22,059 bases of DNA from contig CAAGBS010000023.1 in NCBI GenBank assembly GCA_900768125.1, forward strand, positions 1 through 22,059. Direction: 5' to 3'. Made by a program: the position numbers and the translations under genes. The stretch comes from Oscillospiraceae bacterium (GTDB taxonomy: Bacteria; Bacillota; Clostridia; Oscillospirales; Ruminococcaceae). Numbering within the stretch: position 1 is the first letter of the stretch; the number at the start of each line of letters is the position of its first letter. The notes under the pieces are model-generated. The model ran no database searches and had not been told where the DNA came from. It was given only the letters and a program-made list of their open reading frames with translations. Positions 6,217-13,867 of the stretch are shown in pieces.

Positions 6217-8084
6217 AGGACAGACAGGAGCTTAAAGCTTTCCGCGAGGAATGCGTGAAGTCTTATAACGCTTACAGAAGAAAAATACTCGTCTGCGCCG
6301 GCACCGGCTGCGTTTCCAGCGGCTCGCTGAATATCTACGCAAAGCTGCGCGAACTTATCGAAGCAAAGGGTATCCACTGCGCGGTCGTGCTGGAGCAGGA
6401 ACCGGAATCCGACGGCGTTGCACTGAAAAAGAGCGGCTGCCACGGCTTCTGCGAGAGAGGTCCGCTGGTGAGGATAGAGCCGGAGGGCTGGCTTTATACT
6501 AAAGTCAAGATCGAAGACTGCGATGAGATAGTCGATAAAACCATCGTAAACGGGGAGCACATCGAGCGCCTTGCGTTCCAGAAGAACGGCGAGGTCTTCA
6601 AGACCCAGGAGGAGATACCGTTCTACAAGAAGCAGACCCGCGTGGTGCTGGAGCACTGCGGGCACATAGATTCGCTCTCAGTTAAGGAATACATATCCCA
6701 GGGCGGCTATTCCGCGTTCGAGAAGGCGCTGTTCGACATGACGCCTGACGAGGTCATCGAGGAAGTCAGCGAATCCGGGCTGCGCGGACGCGGCGGCGGA
6801 GGATTCCCGGCGGGCAGGAAGTGGGCGCAGGTCAAGCGTCAGAACGCCCCGCAGAAGTATGTTGTCTGCAACGGCGACGAGGGCGACCCCGGCGCTTTCA
6901 TGGACAGAAGCATAATGGAGGGCGACCCGCACAGAATGCTCGAGGGCATGATGATAGCTGGCGCTGCGTGCGGCGCGACCGAGGGCTATATCTACGTCCG
7001 CGCCGAGTATCCGCTTGCGGTCGAGAGACTGAAGACAGCCATCTCGCAGGCGAAGGAAATAGGGCTGCTGGGTAAGAATATCCTGGGCAGCGGATTTGAT
7101 TTCGAACTGCACATCAACCGCGGCGCGGGTGCGTTCGTCTGCGGCGAGGGCAGCGCGCTGACCGCTTCCATAGAGGGCAAGCGCGGAATGCCGAGAGTTA
7201 AGCCCCCGCGCACAGTCGAGCACGGACTTTTCGACAGCCCGACTGTGCTCAACAACGTTGAGACCTACGCGAACGTGCCGTCGATAATCCTGCGCGGTTC
7301 GGACTGGTTCAAGGGCATCGGCGTTGAGAAAAGCCCCGGAACAAAGGCGTTCGCCATCACCGGCGATATCGAGAACACCGGACTTATCGAGGTGCCGATG
7401 GGCACGACCCTCCGCGAGGTCATCTATGACGTTGGCGGAGGAATCAAGGGCGGCGGAAAGTTCAAGGCGGTGCAGATAGGCGGACCGTCCGGCGGCACGC
7501 TTACCGAAAAGGACCTCGACCTGCCGCTGGATTTCGATTCAGTGAAGAAAGCGGGCGCGATGATAGGCTCCGGCGGACTTGTAGTCATGAACGACAAAAC
7601 CTGCATGGTCGAGGTCGCGAGGTTCTTCATGAACTTCACCCAGAATGAATCCTGTGGAAAGTGCGTCCCCTGCCGCGAGGGCACAAAGCGCATGCTGGAG
7701 ATACTGGAGCGCATAGTTGCCGGAAACGGCGAGCCGGGCGATATAGACCTGCTCCTCGAACTTGCCGAGACGATCTCCGCGACCGCGCTGTGCGGGCTTG
7801 GAAAGTCCGCGGCTTCGCCTGTAGTCAGCACGATAAGGAACTTCCGCGATGAATACGAGGCGCACATCAACGAAAAGCGCTGCCCGGCGGGAGTCTGTCA
7901 GAAGCTCCGCCGCATAGAGATACAGCCCGACAAGTGCAAGGGCTGCTCCAAGTGCTCACGCGGCTGTCCTGTCGGTGCGATAAGCGGAGTGATAAAGTCT
8001 CCGTTCGTCATCGACCAGAGCAAGTGCATTAAGTGCGGGGCGTGCGTTGAGACCTGCCCGTTCCATGCGATAGAGGTGAAGTGA
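6210..8084 (+). CDS. hydB: Electron-bifurcating hydrogenase subunit HydB (NuoF-like)
   Basis: A 624-residue NAD(H)- and FMN-binding subunit. In order: an N-terminal thioredoxin-like [2Fe-2S] domain (C29, C34, C77, C81); the NuoF core with the FMN/NADH glycine-rich loop GRGGGGFPAGRKW (193-205) and CNGDEGDPGAFMDR (220-233); the [4Fe-4S] site C482, C485, C488 and C528 (SCGKCVPCREG, LCGLG); and a C-terminal double ferredoxin domain with C576/C579/C582/C586 and C606/C609/C612/C616. This architecture and length match HydB of trimeric bifurcating hydrogenases. It couples NAD and ferredoxin half-reactions to H2 in the cytoplasm. The start overlaps the hydC stop; hydA begins one base after its stop. 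Confidence 0.95.
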   Translation: MLKDRQELKAFREECVKSYNAYRRKILVCAGTGCVSSGSLNIYAKLRELIEAKGIHCAVVLEQEPESDGVALKKSGCHGFCERGPLVRIEPEGWLYTKVKIEDCDEIVDKTIVNGEHIERLAFQKNGEVFKTQEEIPFYKKQTRVVLEHCGHIDSLSVKEYISQGGYSAFEKALFDMTPDEVIEEVSESGLRGRGGGGFPAGRKWAQVKRQNAPQKYVVCNGDEGDPGAFMDRSIMEGDPHRMLEGMMIAGAACGATEGYIYVRAEYPLAVERLKTAISQAKEIGLLGKNILGSGFDFELHINRGAGAFVCGEGSALTASIEGKRGMPRVKPPRTVEHGLFDSPTVLNNVETYANVPSIILRGSDWFKGIGVEKSPGTKAFAITGDIENTGLIEVPMGTTLREVIYDVGGGIKGGGKFKAVQIGGPSGGTLTEKDLDLPLDFDSVKKAGAMIGSGGLVVMNDKTCMVEVARFFMNFTQNESCGKCVPCREGTKRMLEILERIVAGNGEPGDIDLLLELAETISATALCGLGKSAASPVVSTIRNFRDEYEAHINEKRCPAGVCQKLRRIEIQPDKCKGCSKCSRGCPVGAISGVIKSPFVIDQSKCIKCGACVETCPFHAIEVK

Positions 8085-8085
8085 A

Positions 8086-9762
8086 ATGGACATGAACAGA
8101 TATATGACCATCGACGGCATACCCGTTGAGATAAACGGCGAAAAGAACCTGCTGGCGCTTATCCAGAAGGTCGGCATAAAGATGCCTACTTTCTGCTATC
8201 ACTCTGAGCTTTCCACATACGGCGCGTGCCGGATGTGCATGGTAGAGGACCAGTGGGGAACGCTCCACGCTTCCTGCTCCACGCCGCCTAAGCCCGGAAT
8301 GGAGATACGCACCAACACTGAGCGCCTGAGAAAATACCGCAAGGTGATACTGGAGCTGCTTCTCGCTAACCACTGCCGCGACTGCACTACCTGCGACAAC
8401 AACGAAAAGTGCAAGCTGCAGGATATCGCACGGCGCTTCCACATCGAGGGAGTGCGCTTCCCGAATGCGGCTGCAAAGCCCGATGTTGACGATAGCTCCC
8501 CCTGCATAACTATCGACCACCACAAGTGCATTCTCTGCGGCGACTGCGTGCGCACCTGCAACGAGATACAGAACGTGGGAGTCATCGACTTCATGAACCG
8601 CGGTTCGAGAATGGTAGTCGGGACTGCGTTCCACAAGCCCATCGGCGAGACTGCGTGCGTAGGCTGCGGTCAGTGCTCGGCTGTCTGTCCCACAGGCGCG
8701 ATAGTGGTGAAGAACAACGTTTCCGAGGTGTGGAAGCAGCTTTCCGACAAGGACACCATGGTTACTATCCAGATAGCGCCTGCGGTCCGCGTTGCGATAG
8801 GCAGGGAACTCGGCATGCGCGACGGCGAGAACACGATGGGACTTATCGTAGCCGCGCTGAGAAGAATGGGCTTCGACCAGATATACGACACCTCCACCGC
8901 CGCCGACCTCACCGTTATGGAGGAGTCTGCGGAGCTGCTGGAGCACGTAACCGCCGGCAATGAACTGCCGCTGTTCAGTTCCTGCTGCCCGGCGTGGGTG
9001 CGCTATGTCGAGACCCGCCACCCCGAACTTATGGAGCATGTTTCCAGCTGCAAATCGCCCATGCAGATGTTCGCGGCGGTTATCCGCGAGCAGTTCCGCG
9101 GGGAGCCGAAGAAGCACGTCCACATTGCGCTTATGCCCTGCACTGCAAAGAAGCGCGAGGCGGTCCGCGAGGAGTTCCGCGCGGCTGACGGTACGCAGAT
9201 GGTGGACTACGTCCTGACTACGCAGGAGTTCGTGCAGATGGTCAAGGAATCGGGAATACTGCTCGAAAAAATACAGCCGGAGGCTATCGACATGCCGTTC
9301 GGCACGATGGCGGGTGCCGGCGTGATTTTCGGCACCACCGGCGGCGTTACTGAAGCGGTGCTGCGCCGTATCTCGGACAACAAGCGCGGGGACAGCATAA
9401 TGTATCAGGCGATACGCGGACTGGACGGCGTAAAGGAAGTGAATATCCCCTACGGCGAAAAGACGCTGCATATCGGTGTTGTGAGCGGTCTCGGGAACGC
9501 CGAGAAGCTTATCCGGCGGATACAGTCCGGCGAGCACTTTGATTTCGTAGAGGTGATGGCATGCCCCGGCGGCTGTATCAACGGCGCGGGTCAGCCGTTC
9601 GTACATAAGGAGGAAAAGCAGGCGCGCTCCAACGGGCTTTACAATGCTGACAGAATGTGCAGCATAAAGTCCAGCGAGGAAAACCCGCTCATCGAGTCGC
9701 TGTATAACGGCTTGCTCAAAGGCAGGGAACACGAACTGCTTCACGTTGAGTACAAGAAGTGA
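8086..9762 (+). CDS. hydA: [FeFe]-hydrogenase catalytic subunit HydA
   Basis: A 558-residue catalytic subunit. In order: a plant-type [2Fe-2S] domain (C37, C48, C51, C64); a His-ligated [4Fe-4S] site (H96, C100, C103, C109); two ferredoxin clusters (C148/C151/C154/C158 and C191/C194/C197/C201); then the H-cluster domain. H-cluster signatures are L1 SSCCPAW (299-304 region, with the proton-relay cysteine C300 and ligand C301; TSCCPxW is usual), L2 MPCTAKKREA (C352) and L3 EVMACPGGCINGAGQP (C493, C497). The enzyme makes or oxidises H2. It lacks the extra C-terminal cluster domain of the longer Thermotoga HydA. No hydE, hydF or hydG maturase lies in the window. The gene ends at a strong terminator. 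Confidence 0.96.
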   Translation: MDMNRYMTIDGIPVEINGEKNLLALIQKVGIKMPTFCYHSELSTYGACRMCMVEDQWGTLHASCSTPPKPGMEIRTNTERLRKYRKVILELLLANHCRDCTTCDNNEKCKLQDIARRFHIEGVRFPNAAAKPDVDDSSPCITIDHHKCILCGDCVRTCNEIQNVGVIDFMNRGSRMVVGTAFHKPIGETACVGCGQCSAVCPTGAIVVKNNVSEVWKQLSDKDTMVTIQIAPAVRVAIGRELGMRDGENTMGLIVAALRRMGFDQIYDTSTAADLTVMEESAELLEHVTAGNELPLFSSCCPAWVRYVETRHPELMEHVSSCKSPMQMFAAVIREQFRGEPKKHVHIALMPCTAKKREAVREEFRAADGTQMVDYVLTTQEFVQMVKESGILLEKIQPEAIDMPFGTMAGAGVIFGTTGGVTEAVLRRISDNKRGDSIMYQAIRGLDGVKEVNIPYGEKTLHIGVVSGLGNAEKLIRRIQSGEHFDFVEVMACPGGCINGAGQPFVHKEEKQARSNGLYNADRMCSIKSSEENPLIESLYNGLLKGREHELLHVEYKK

Positions 9763-9767
9763 TAACA

Positions 9768-9798
9768 GGGGGAAGCGGAAGCTTCCCCCATTGTTTTG
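9768..9798 (+). terminator. Terminator after hydA
   Basis: Stem GGGGGAAG (9768-9775) and CTTCCCCC (9782-9789) around a six-base loop, followed by ATTGTTTTG. It begins five bases after the hydA stop. Confidence 0.85.
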
Positions 9799-9801
9799 TG
9801 C

Positions 9802-9828
9802 AAATAAAAAAGGGCTGTTTCCAGCCCT
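9802..9828 (-). terminator. Terminator of the 95-residue gene
   Basis: Stem AGGGCTG / CAGCCCT (9811-9817 and 9822-9828) with a four-base loop. On the minus strand it is followed by TTTTTTATTTG. It faces the hydA terminator, so the two units converge back to back. Confidence 0.85.
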
Positions 9829-9834
9829 GATGAT

Positions 9835-10122
9835 TCAGGTATTTTCCCAGCCCTGCAGTCTTCTCCAGTGGTCGGATGTGACTATGTTCGCGGTCTTTTC
9901 CGTGTTCCGGAAGAACAGCGTGTAGCCTATCCGCGGGAGTTCATACCCCAGGAACGCTATCACGCTGCCGATGAGATTTTCCTCACCGTCAAGCTCCTTG
10001 ACCCGGTAGAAGCAGGTGCGCCATTTCTCGTTGACCCCATAGACGCAGAATAAAGTCAGAGTGTCGCCGCTGCGGCAGTAGTCAACTATTCTGCTGTCGT
10101 AAAACTGGAAATCTCTGTTCAT
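9835..10122 (-). CDS. Unrecognised 95-residue protein
   Basis: I do not recognise this family. The protein opens MNRDFQFYDSRIVDYC and is rich in aromatic residues (F, Y and W throughout), with alternating hydrophobic runs that suggest a small mostly-beta fold. There is no signal peptide, and no transmembrane segment is obvious: LIGSVIAFLGYEL is the longest apolar run. It has three cysteines with no metal pattern. ATG at 10122 has AGGAGG five bases upstream; the TTG one codon earlier is too close to that site. The gene has a consensus promoter, a normal ribosome site and its own terminator, so it is very likely real and expressed as a single-gene unit. Confidence 0.75.
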   Translation of the reverse strand: MNRDFQFYDSRIVDYCRSGDTLTLFCVYGVNEKWRTCFYRVKELDGEENLIGSVIAFLGYELPRIGYTLFFRNTEKTANIVTSDHWRRLQGWENT

Positions 10123-10180
10123 CAACGCCTCCTGCCAAACCGGGTCCCAGGACTTTTATGTTACCAAACCTTATGGTTTC

Positions 10181-10209
10181 AGTATACATTATCATTGAAA
10201 AAAAGTCAA
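10181..10209 (-). promoter_or_regulatory. Promoter of the 95-residue gene
   Basis: The minus strand reads TTGACT (10204-10209), 17 bases, TATACT (10181-10186). The expected start is near 10174, leaving a leader of about 50 bases that contains AAACC-ATAA-GGTTT, a small hairpin. Confidence 0.8.
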
Positions 10210-10254
10210 CAAAATCGTCACGAATGTATCTGTAATCTTCCTAATTGTAGTTTT

Positions 10255-10374
10255 TCAGTCTCCGGCGGGGAAGATAAAAAGCTGCTGCACAATACTGGTA
10301 AGCACCACGGGCAGTGCGAACGGTACCATTTTTTTAGTGAGCGGACCGCTCAGCATGTCAATGCTGTTTTTCAT
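10255..10374 (-). pseudogene. N-terminal remnant of a MATE-family transporter gene
   Basis: A 39-codon open frame on the minus strand begins MKNSIDMLSGPLTKKM and continues VPFALPVVLTSIVQQLF, then FPAGD and a stop. The first 33 residues fit the start of MATE efflux proteins (an xxGPLxKK motif, then FALPxxLxxxxQxLFN in the first helix). The homology breaks exactly where the conserved NAAD/VVVGRFAG segment should follow. No ribosome site precedes the ATG, and it lies just past the terminator of the GNAT/suf operon. Nothing else of MATE is visible in the downstream 130 bases, so a deletion probably removed the rest. An expressed small peptide is unlikely. Confidence 0.65.
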
Positions 10375-10381
10375 TATGTGT

Positions 10382-10415
10382 GAAAAATAAAACAAGCGCA
10401 CTATTTAAAGCGCGC
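10382..10415 (-). terminator. Terminator of suf-GNAT operon
   Basis: On the minus strand GCGCGC (10410-10415) pairs with GTGCGC (10396-10401), including one G-U pair, across an eight-base AT loop, followed by TTGTTTTATTTTT. It lies 22 bases after the GNAT stop. Confidence 0.65.
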
Positions 10416-10436
10416 CTGTCGAATAAAAGCTGAAAT

Positions 10437-11213
10437 TTATAAATCCTTGCCGCCCAGCCTGAGTATCAGCCGCGTGCGGTAGCCAAGCCTTGAATACCAG
10501 CGGTAAACGGCGGTGTAGTGAATGAAGATATCATCACAGCCGTCCGCAAGCAGCAGCCTGGTCGCCTCCGCGACCATCTCCAGACCGATACCGCGCCGCC
10601 GGAACTCCGGGACAGTCCCCACGCAGCCGATACTGCCCATGCGGGAATCTCCGCGCGAGAGAATGCAGGTCTCGTCCCGACCGAGAATGCAGAATGAAGC
10701 TATCTTCCCGCCGACCGTGGCGCAGAAAAACTCTCCCTCCGCAAAGTACGGCACCCAGTCCGGCTCCACAGCCGCGACCGCCGCGCGGAGTTCCTCTGGA
10801 CTGCCGCTGAAAACTCCAAATCCCGCGCCGGATTCCGGGTCGGGCAAATTCAGTTCTCCGGCGTTCATCTCCGCGACCGCTTCGCCGAGAGTGCAGCCCT
10901 GCTTCTCGAAAAATCCCGCGCATTCCTCGGGAACGCCTATCAGCAGTTCGGAATCCGTGCCGCCTGTCTCCATGCGGTCAAAGCCGAGGTTTCTTATATG
11001 TTGTTCCGCAGCGGAAAACAGCCGGGTGCCCGCGCCGCAGCGCCGCTTATCCGGCAGCACGCATATCAGCCGAAGCTGATTCCCCTTTGTGAGCGCGAAG
11101 CCCTCCGGGATATCGAACGACTGGCAGTTACCCTCGTCGGCAAGCGTATCGAACTGCTTTTCAGTAAGTTCCAGCCCGGGGAAGCACTCACTGAATATCT
11201 CGTAATGCGTCAT
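10437..11213 (-). CDS. Double-domain GNAT acetyltransferase
   Basis: A 258-residue protein with two GNAT repeats. The N-terminal repeat has LRLICVLPDKRRCGAGTRL as its beta4/alpha3 acetyl-CoA loop, and a degenerate second half ending in GFFEKQGC. The C-terminal repeat has IGCVGTVPEFRRRGIGLEM, with a clean RRRGIG pyrophosphate loop, then YTAVYRWYSRLGYR, the typical GNAT C-terminal helix. It probably transfers acetyl from acetyl-CoA to a small molecule or protein amine; the substrate is unknown. Its ATG directly abuts the stop of the SufB/SufD-like gene (TAA then ATG, no gap), so it is the third gene of the suf operon and is translationally coupled to it. It ends just before a terminator. Confidence 0.85.
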   Translation of the reverse strand: MTHYEIFSECFPGLELTEKQFDTLADEGNCQSFDIPEGFALTKGNQLRLICVLPDKRRCGAGTRLFSAAEQHIRNLGFDRMETGGTDSELLIGVPEECAGFFEKQGCTLGEAVAEMNAGELNLPDPESGAGFGVFSGSPEELRAAVAAVEPDWVPYFAEGEFFCATVGGKIASFCILGRDETCILSRGDSRMGSIGCVGTVPEFRRRGIGLEMVAEATRLLLADGCDDIFIHYTAVYRWYSRLGYRTRLILRLGGKDL

Positions 11214-12161
11214 TTATTTCAGGAATCCTTCGATTATTTTTTCTTCCGCTTCCTCTCGGGTCATCCCGAGGGAGCACAGCTTCATTATTTGGTCTCCGGC
11301 TATCTTGCCGATGGCGGCTTCGTGGATAAGCGCCGCGTCAACGTTTGCGGCGTTCAGCGCGGGCTGTGCGTCAACTCTGCCGTTTTCCGCAAGGATAGCG
11401 TCGCATGCGGAGTGTCCCGTGCAGCGGTTGTTGCCCTCAATGACGGAGTAGAAAGCCTGGTGCGAATTTCCGCGCGCAACCGAGCGCGAAACTAAGTCGG
11501 CGCCGCAGTCTTCGCCGTTCAGTTCTACTTTGAATTTAGTCACGGCGTCCTCGTCCCCGTCTGTCATGATACGCTCGCGCACGACTATTTTCGCGCCCTT
11601 TTCCAGCACTGCGGAGGTGCTGCGTGTAGTGCGGTCAACGCCGCGAAGCTGCACCGTATCCATCTCGAGATAGGAGTCTTCCTTGAGATACGCGTCGGTC
11701 ACCGGGTCTATCTTGCGCAGTCCCGTGCCTTTTCCGGTGCCGATATGCTTTTCCTTGTAGAGCACCCTCGCGCCCTTTTCAAGGAAGAAGCGGTGGATAC
11801 CGTTGTGGCGCGCGGTCTCGGAGCCGTCGCTGTGAACGCCGCAGCCGGCTACTATAGTTACGTCGGCGCCCTCGCCGATGAAGAAATCGTTGTAGACCAG
11901 GTCGTCAACGTTGGAGTGTGTCACGCAGGCGGGGATATAGACAGTCTCGCCCTTTGTGCCGGGCTTCACCGTTATGTTTATTCCGGGCTTGTCCGTCTTG
12001 GGATCAATAGTGATGTTCTCGGAATTTTTTCTTCCGGCGCAGGCGGAATCCTGCCGGATATTATACGCGCCCCGGAATCCGGTCACGCTGTCGTAGTCGG
12101 ATATCACGCGGAGCATTTCCGCGGTCACATCGTTGAAGCTGTCCTTTATTACGTCAGCCAT
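11214..12161 (-). CDS. SufB/SufD-family Fe-S scaffold (SmsB-type)
   Basis: A 315-residue protein from ATG at 12161; a GTG at 12170 would add three residues but sits too near its ribosome site. It is a shortened SufB/SufD: right-handed beta-helix core with repeating polar strands, then the conserved C-terminal block with CTGHSACDAIL, ALIHEAAIGKI and DQIMKLCSLGMTREEAEEKII. It is much shorter than E. coli SufB (about 495 residues) and is paired only with SufC. This fits the minimal two-gene SUF-like (SMS) systems described in archaea and anaerobic bacteria. With SufC it would build Fe-S clusters in the cytoplasm. The stop codon of sufC overlaps its start (ATGGCTGA). No SufS, SufU, SufE or full SufB is in the window. 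Confidence 0.9.
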   Translation of the reverse strand: MADVIKDSFNDVTAEMLRVISDYDSVTGFRGAYNIRQDSACAGRKNSENITIDPKTDKPGINITVKPGTKGETVYIPACVTHSNVDDLVYNDFFIGEGADVTIVAGCGVHSDGSETARHNGIHRFFLEKGARVLYKEKHIGTGKGTGLRKIDPVTDAYLKEDSYLEMDTVQLRGVDRTTRSTSAVLEKGAKIVVRERIMTDGDEDAVTKFKVELNGEDCGADLVSRSVARGNSHQAFYSVIEGNNRCTGHSACDAILAENGRVDAQPALNAANVDAALIHEAAIGKIAGDQIMKLCSLGMTREEAEEKIIEGFLK

Positions 12162-12897
12162 TGCAGTCACCAGCCTTTCCGTGTATGTCGAATGCGGCGG
12201 GACACCGCGCGGAGAACTCGCCCTTAAGCAGCAGCGGCAGAATCTCGTCCCTCGGACCCGCCGTGCGCACCTTTCCGTCCGCGACTACTACTATCTCGTC
12301 CGCGATGGAGAGAATGCGCTCCTGGTGGGATATCACCACCAGCGACCCGGAGGTGCTGCTGCGGATATCCTCGAAAGTCTCGACCAGCCTTGCGAAGCTC
12401 CAGAGGTCGATGCCCGCCTCAGGCTCGTCAAACACGGACAGCTTCGCGCCGCGGGCAAGCACCGTTGCTATCTCGATACGCTTCGCTTCGCCGCCGGAGA
12501 GCGCCGCGCTCATCTCGCGGCCGATGTATTCCTCTGCGCACAGACCGACTTTCGCAAGCAGACTGCAAAGCTCGTCCGCCGAGAGCTTTTTACCGGCGGA
12601 AAGCTCCAGCAGGTCGCGGACTGTCAGCCCCTTGAAGCGCACAGGCTGCTGGAACGCATACGCAACGCCCCGTCTGGCGCGCTCCGTGATATCCAGCCCG
12701 GTGATGTCCTCGCCGTCCAGCAGTATCCTGCCGCTGGTCGGCTTCTCAACGCCCGCGATGAGCTTTGCAAGCGAGGTCTTGCCGCCGCCGTTCGGTCCGG
12801 TTATGACGGTCAGGCGGCTGCCAAGCCTACAGCTTATTCCATTTATTATTGAGCTGCCGTCCGGAAGAGTCCAGACCAGCTCCTGTAATTCCAGCAT
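12154..12897 (-). CDS. sufC: Fe-S assembly ATPase SufC
   Basis: A 247-residue ABC-type ATPase of the soluble SUF scaffold complex. Walker A is GPNGGGKT (34-41), the Q-loop is around QQP (83-85), the ABC signature is LSGGEAKR (133-140), Walker B is LSVFDEPE (153-160), followed by AGIDLW, and the switch histidine is H191 in VISHQER. FDEPEAGID and the lack of any membrane partner separate SufC from transporter ATPases. ATP binding is thought to drive the shape change that opens the SufB-type scaffold for cluster assembly. ATG at 12897 follows AAAGGGG with a seven-base gap. It heads the sufC-sufB/D-GNAT operon with a strong promoter. Confidence 0.93.
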   Translation of the reverse strand: MLELQELVWTLPDGSSIINGISCRLGSRLTVITGPNGGGKTSLAKLIAGVEKPTSGRILLDGEDITGLDITERARRGVAYAFQQPVRFKGLTVRDLLELSAGKKLSADELCSLLAKVGLCAEEYIGREMSAALSGGEAKRIEIATVLARGAKLSVFDEPEAGIDLWSFARLVETFEDIRSSTSGSLVVISHQERILSIADEIVVVADGKVRTAGPRDEILPLLLKGEFSARCPAAFDIHGKAGDCNG

Positions 12898-12934
12898 GAA
12901 AATGCCCCTTTCCTGAACTGTATTCTATCATATT

Positions 12935-12963
12935 ATTGTATCATAATGCCCGGAATATGTCAA
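12935..12963 (-). promoter_or_regulatory. Promoter of sufC operon
   Basis: The minus strand reads TTGACA (12958-12963), 17 bases, TACAAT (12935-12940). The expected start is about 12928. Its -35 box lies only eight bases from the -35 box of the divergent promoter at 12972, so the two promoters are back to back. Confidence 0.8.
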
Positions 12964-12971
12964 TATGGCAC

Positions 12972-13000
12972 TTGAAAAATCAAGCGGGAAGTGATATAAT
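12972..13000 (+). promoter_or_regulatory. Promoter of isomerase-ThuA operon
   Basis: TTGAAA (12972-12977), 17 bases, TATAAT (12995-13000). The -35 box is embedded in the perfect inverted repeat CTTGA-AAAA-TCAAG (12971-12984), a possible operator. The expected start is about 13007, giving a leader of about 20 bases. Confidence 0.8.
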
Positions 13001-13027
13001 TGATATATTACAGGGAGTGAGATCGCG

Positions 13028-13867
13028 ATGAACAGACTGAATATTTTTCTAGAACATATTATCGAGGGCGCACAGCAGCGGAATATTTCCATGGAAAGAA
13101 TGCTCCGCGAAGCGCACGAGATGGGCTATTCCGGGCTGGAGTGCGACCTGTGGAGGCTCTCCGACCGCGCGGCAGTGAAGCGCGTGTTTGATGACTGCGG
13201 AATGCGCGCGGCTTCCGTATATAATATGTACGACCTGCTGCATGACGACCCGCAGACTTCCCGGGAGAAAATGTTCCGCCATCTGGAGACCGCGGCGTAT
13301 TTCGGCGCGGATAAGGTGCTCGCCATACCGGGATTTTTCACGCCGGGGGACGACAGGGAAGCGGGTTATGCGAAATTAGCAGAGCAGCTTTCCGTGATGT
13401 GCGGGCTTGCGGAGGAGTACGGGATAACGGTCACGCTGGAGGACTTCGACGATGAAAACTCCCCCTGCTGCGACACCGCCGGACTTGCAAGGCTGATGGA
13501 AGCAGTCCCCGGTCTGGGGTTCACGTTCGACACCGGAAATTTCGCCTACGTCCTGGAGGACGCGGGGGAAGCGCTGGAGAGATTGCGACCCTATATCAGG
13601 CATGTCCACCTGAAAGACCGCAGCCTTGACGCTTCCCGGGCATTTCCGGACGGCTCGAATGCCAAGGCTGACCTATCCGGAAAGCTGATGTACCCCTGCG
13701 AGACCGGAGGCGGCTACGTCGGGGCAGAGCGGCTGGTGAAGCGATTACTGGCGCTTGGCTACGCCGGTGATCTCTCGGTGGAGCACTTCGGTGCGTCAGA
13801 CCAGACTGAATACATGCGGCGTTCCGCAGAGAACGTAAAACGCTGGATATCCGAGGTGAAATTATGA
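13028..13867 (+). CDS. Sugar phosphate isomerase/epimerase-like TIM barrel
   Basis: A 279-residue protein of the xylose isomerase-like (AP endonuclease 2) TIM-barrel superfamily. Candidate metal ligands lie on strand ends: ITVTLEDFDDE (Glu near 138), FTFDTGNF (Asp), HVHLKDR (His) and LSVEHFG (Glu near the C-terminus). Members isomerise or epimerise sugars and inositols. The substrate is not readable from sequence. Its ATG follows GGGAG with a ten-base gap. It overlaps the ThuA-like gene by four bases (ATGA), so the two probably act on one compound. A xylose isomerase proper is longer and differs in its metal motifs. Confidence 0.85.
   Translation: MNRLNIFLEHIIEGAQQRNISMERMLREAHEMGYSGLECDLWRLSDRAAVKRVFDDCGMRAASVYNMYDLLHDDPQTSREKMFRHLETAAYFGADKVLAIPGFFTPGDDREAGYAKLAEQLSVMCGLAEEYGITVTLEDFDDENSPCCDTAGLARLMEAVPGLGFTFDTGNFAYVLEDAGEALERLRPYIRHVHLKDRSLDASRAFPDGSNAKADLSGKLMYPCETGGGYVGAERLVKRLLALGYAGDLSVEHFGASDQTEYMRRSAENVKRWISEVKL

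Noticed and set aside
8029..9744. A 571-codon minus-strand frame across hydA
   Set aside because: It is a shadow of the GC-rich hydA gene. Its composition is rich in His, Arg and Ala with no domain signature, and hydA carries all cluster motifs.
10195..10383. A 62-codon plus-strand frame in the gap before the GNAT terminator
   Set aside because: It has no ribosome site or promoter, and the same DNA on the minus strand encodes a clear MATE N-terminus, so it is a shadow of the remnant.
12971..12984. FNR/CRP-type site in the isomerase promoter
   Set aside because: TTGA and TCAA are separated by four bases rather than the six found in TTGAT-N4-ATCAA.
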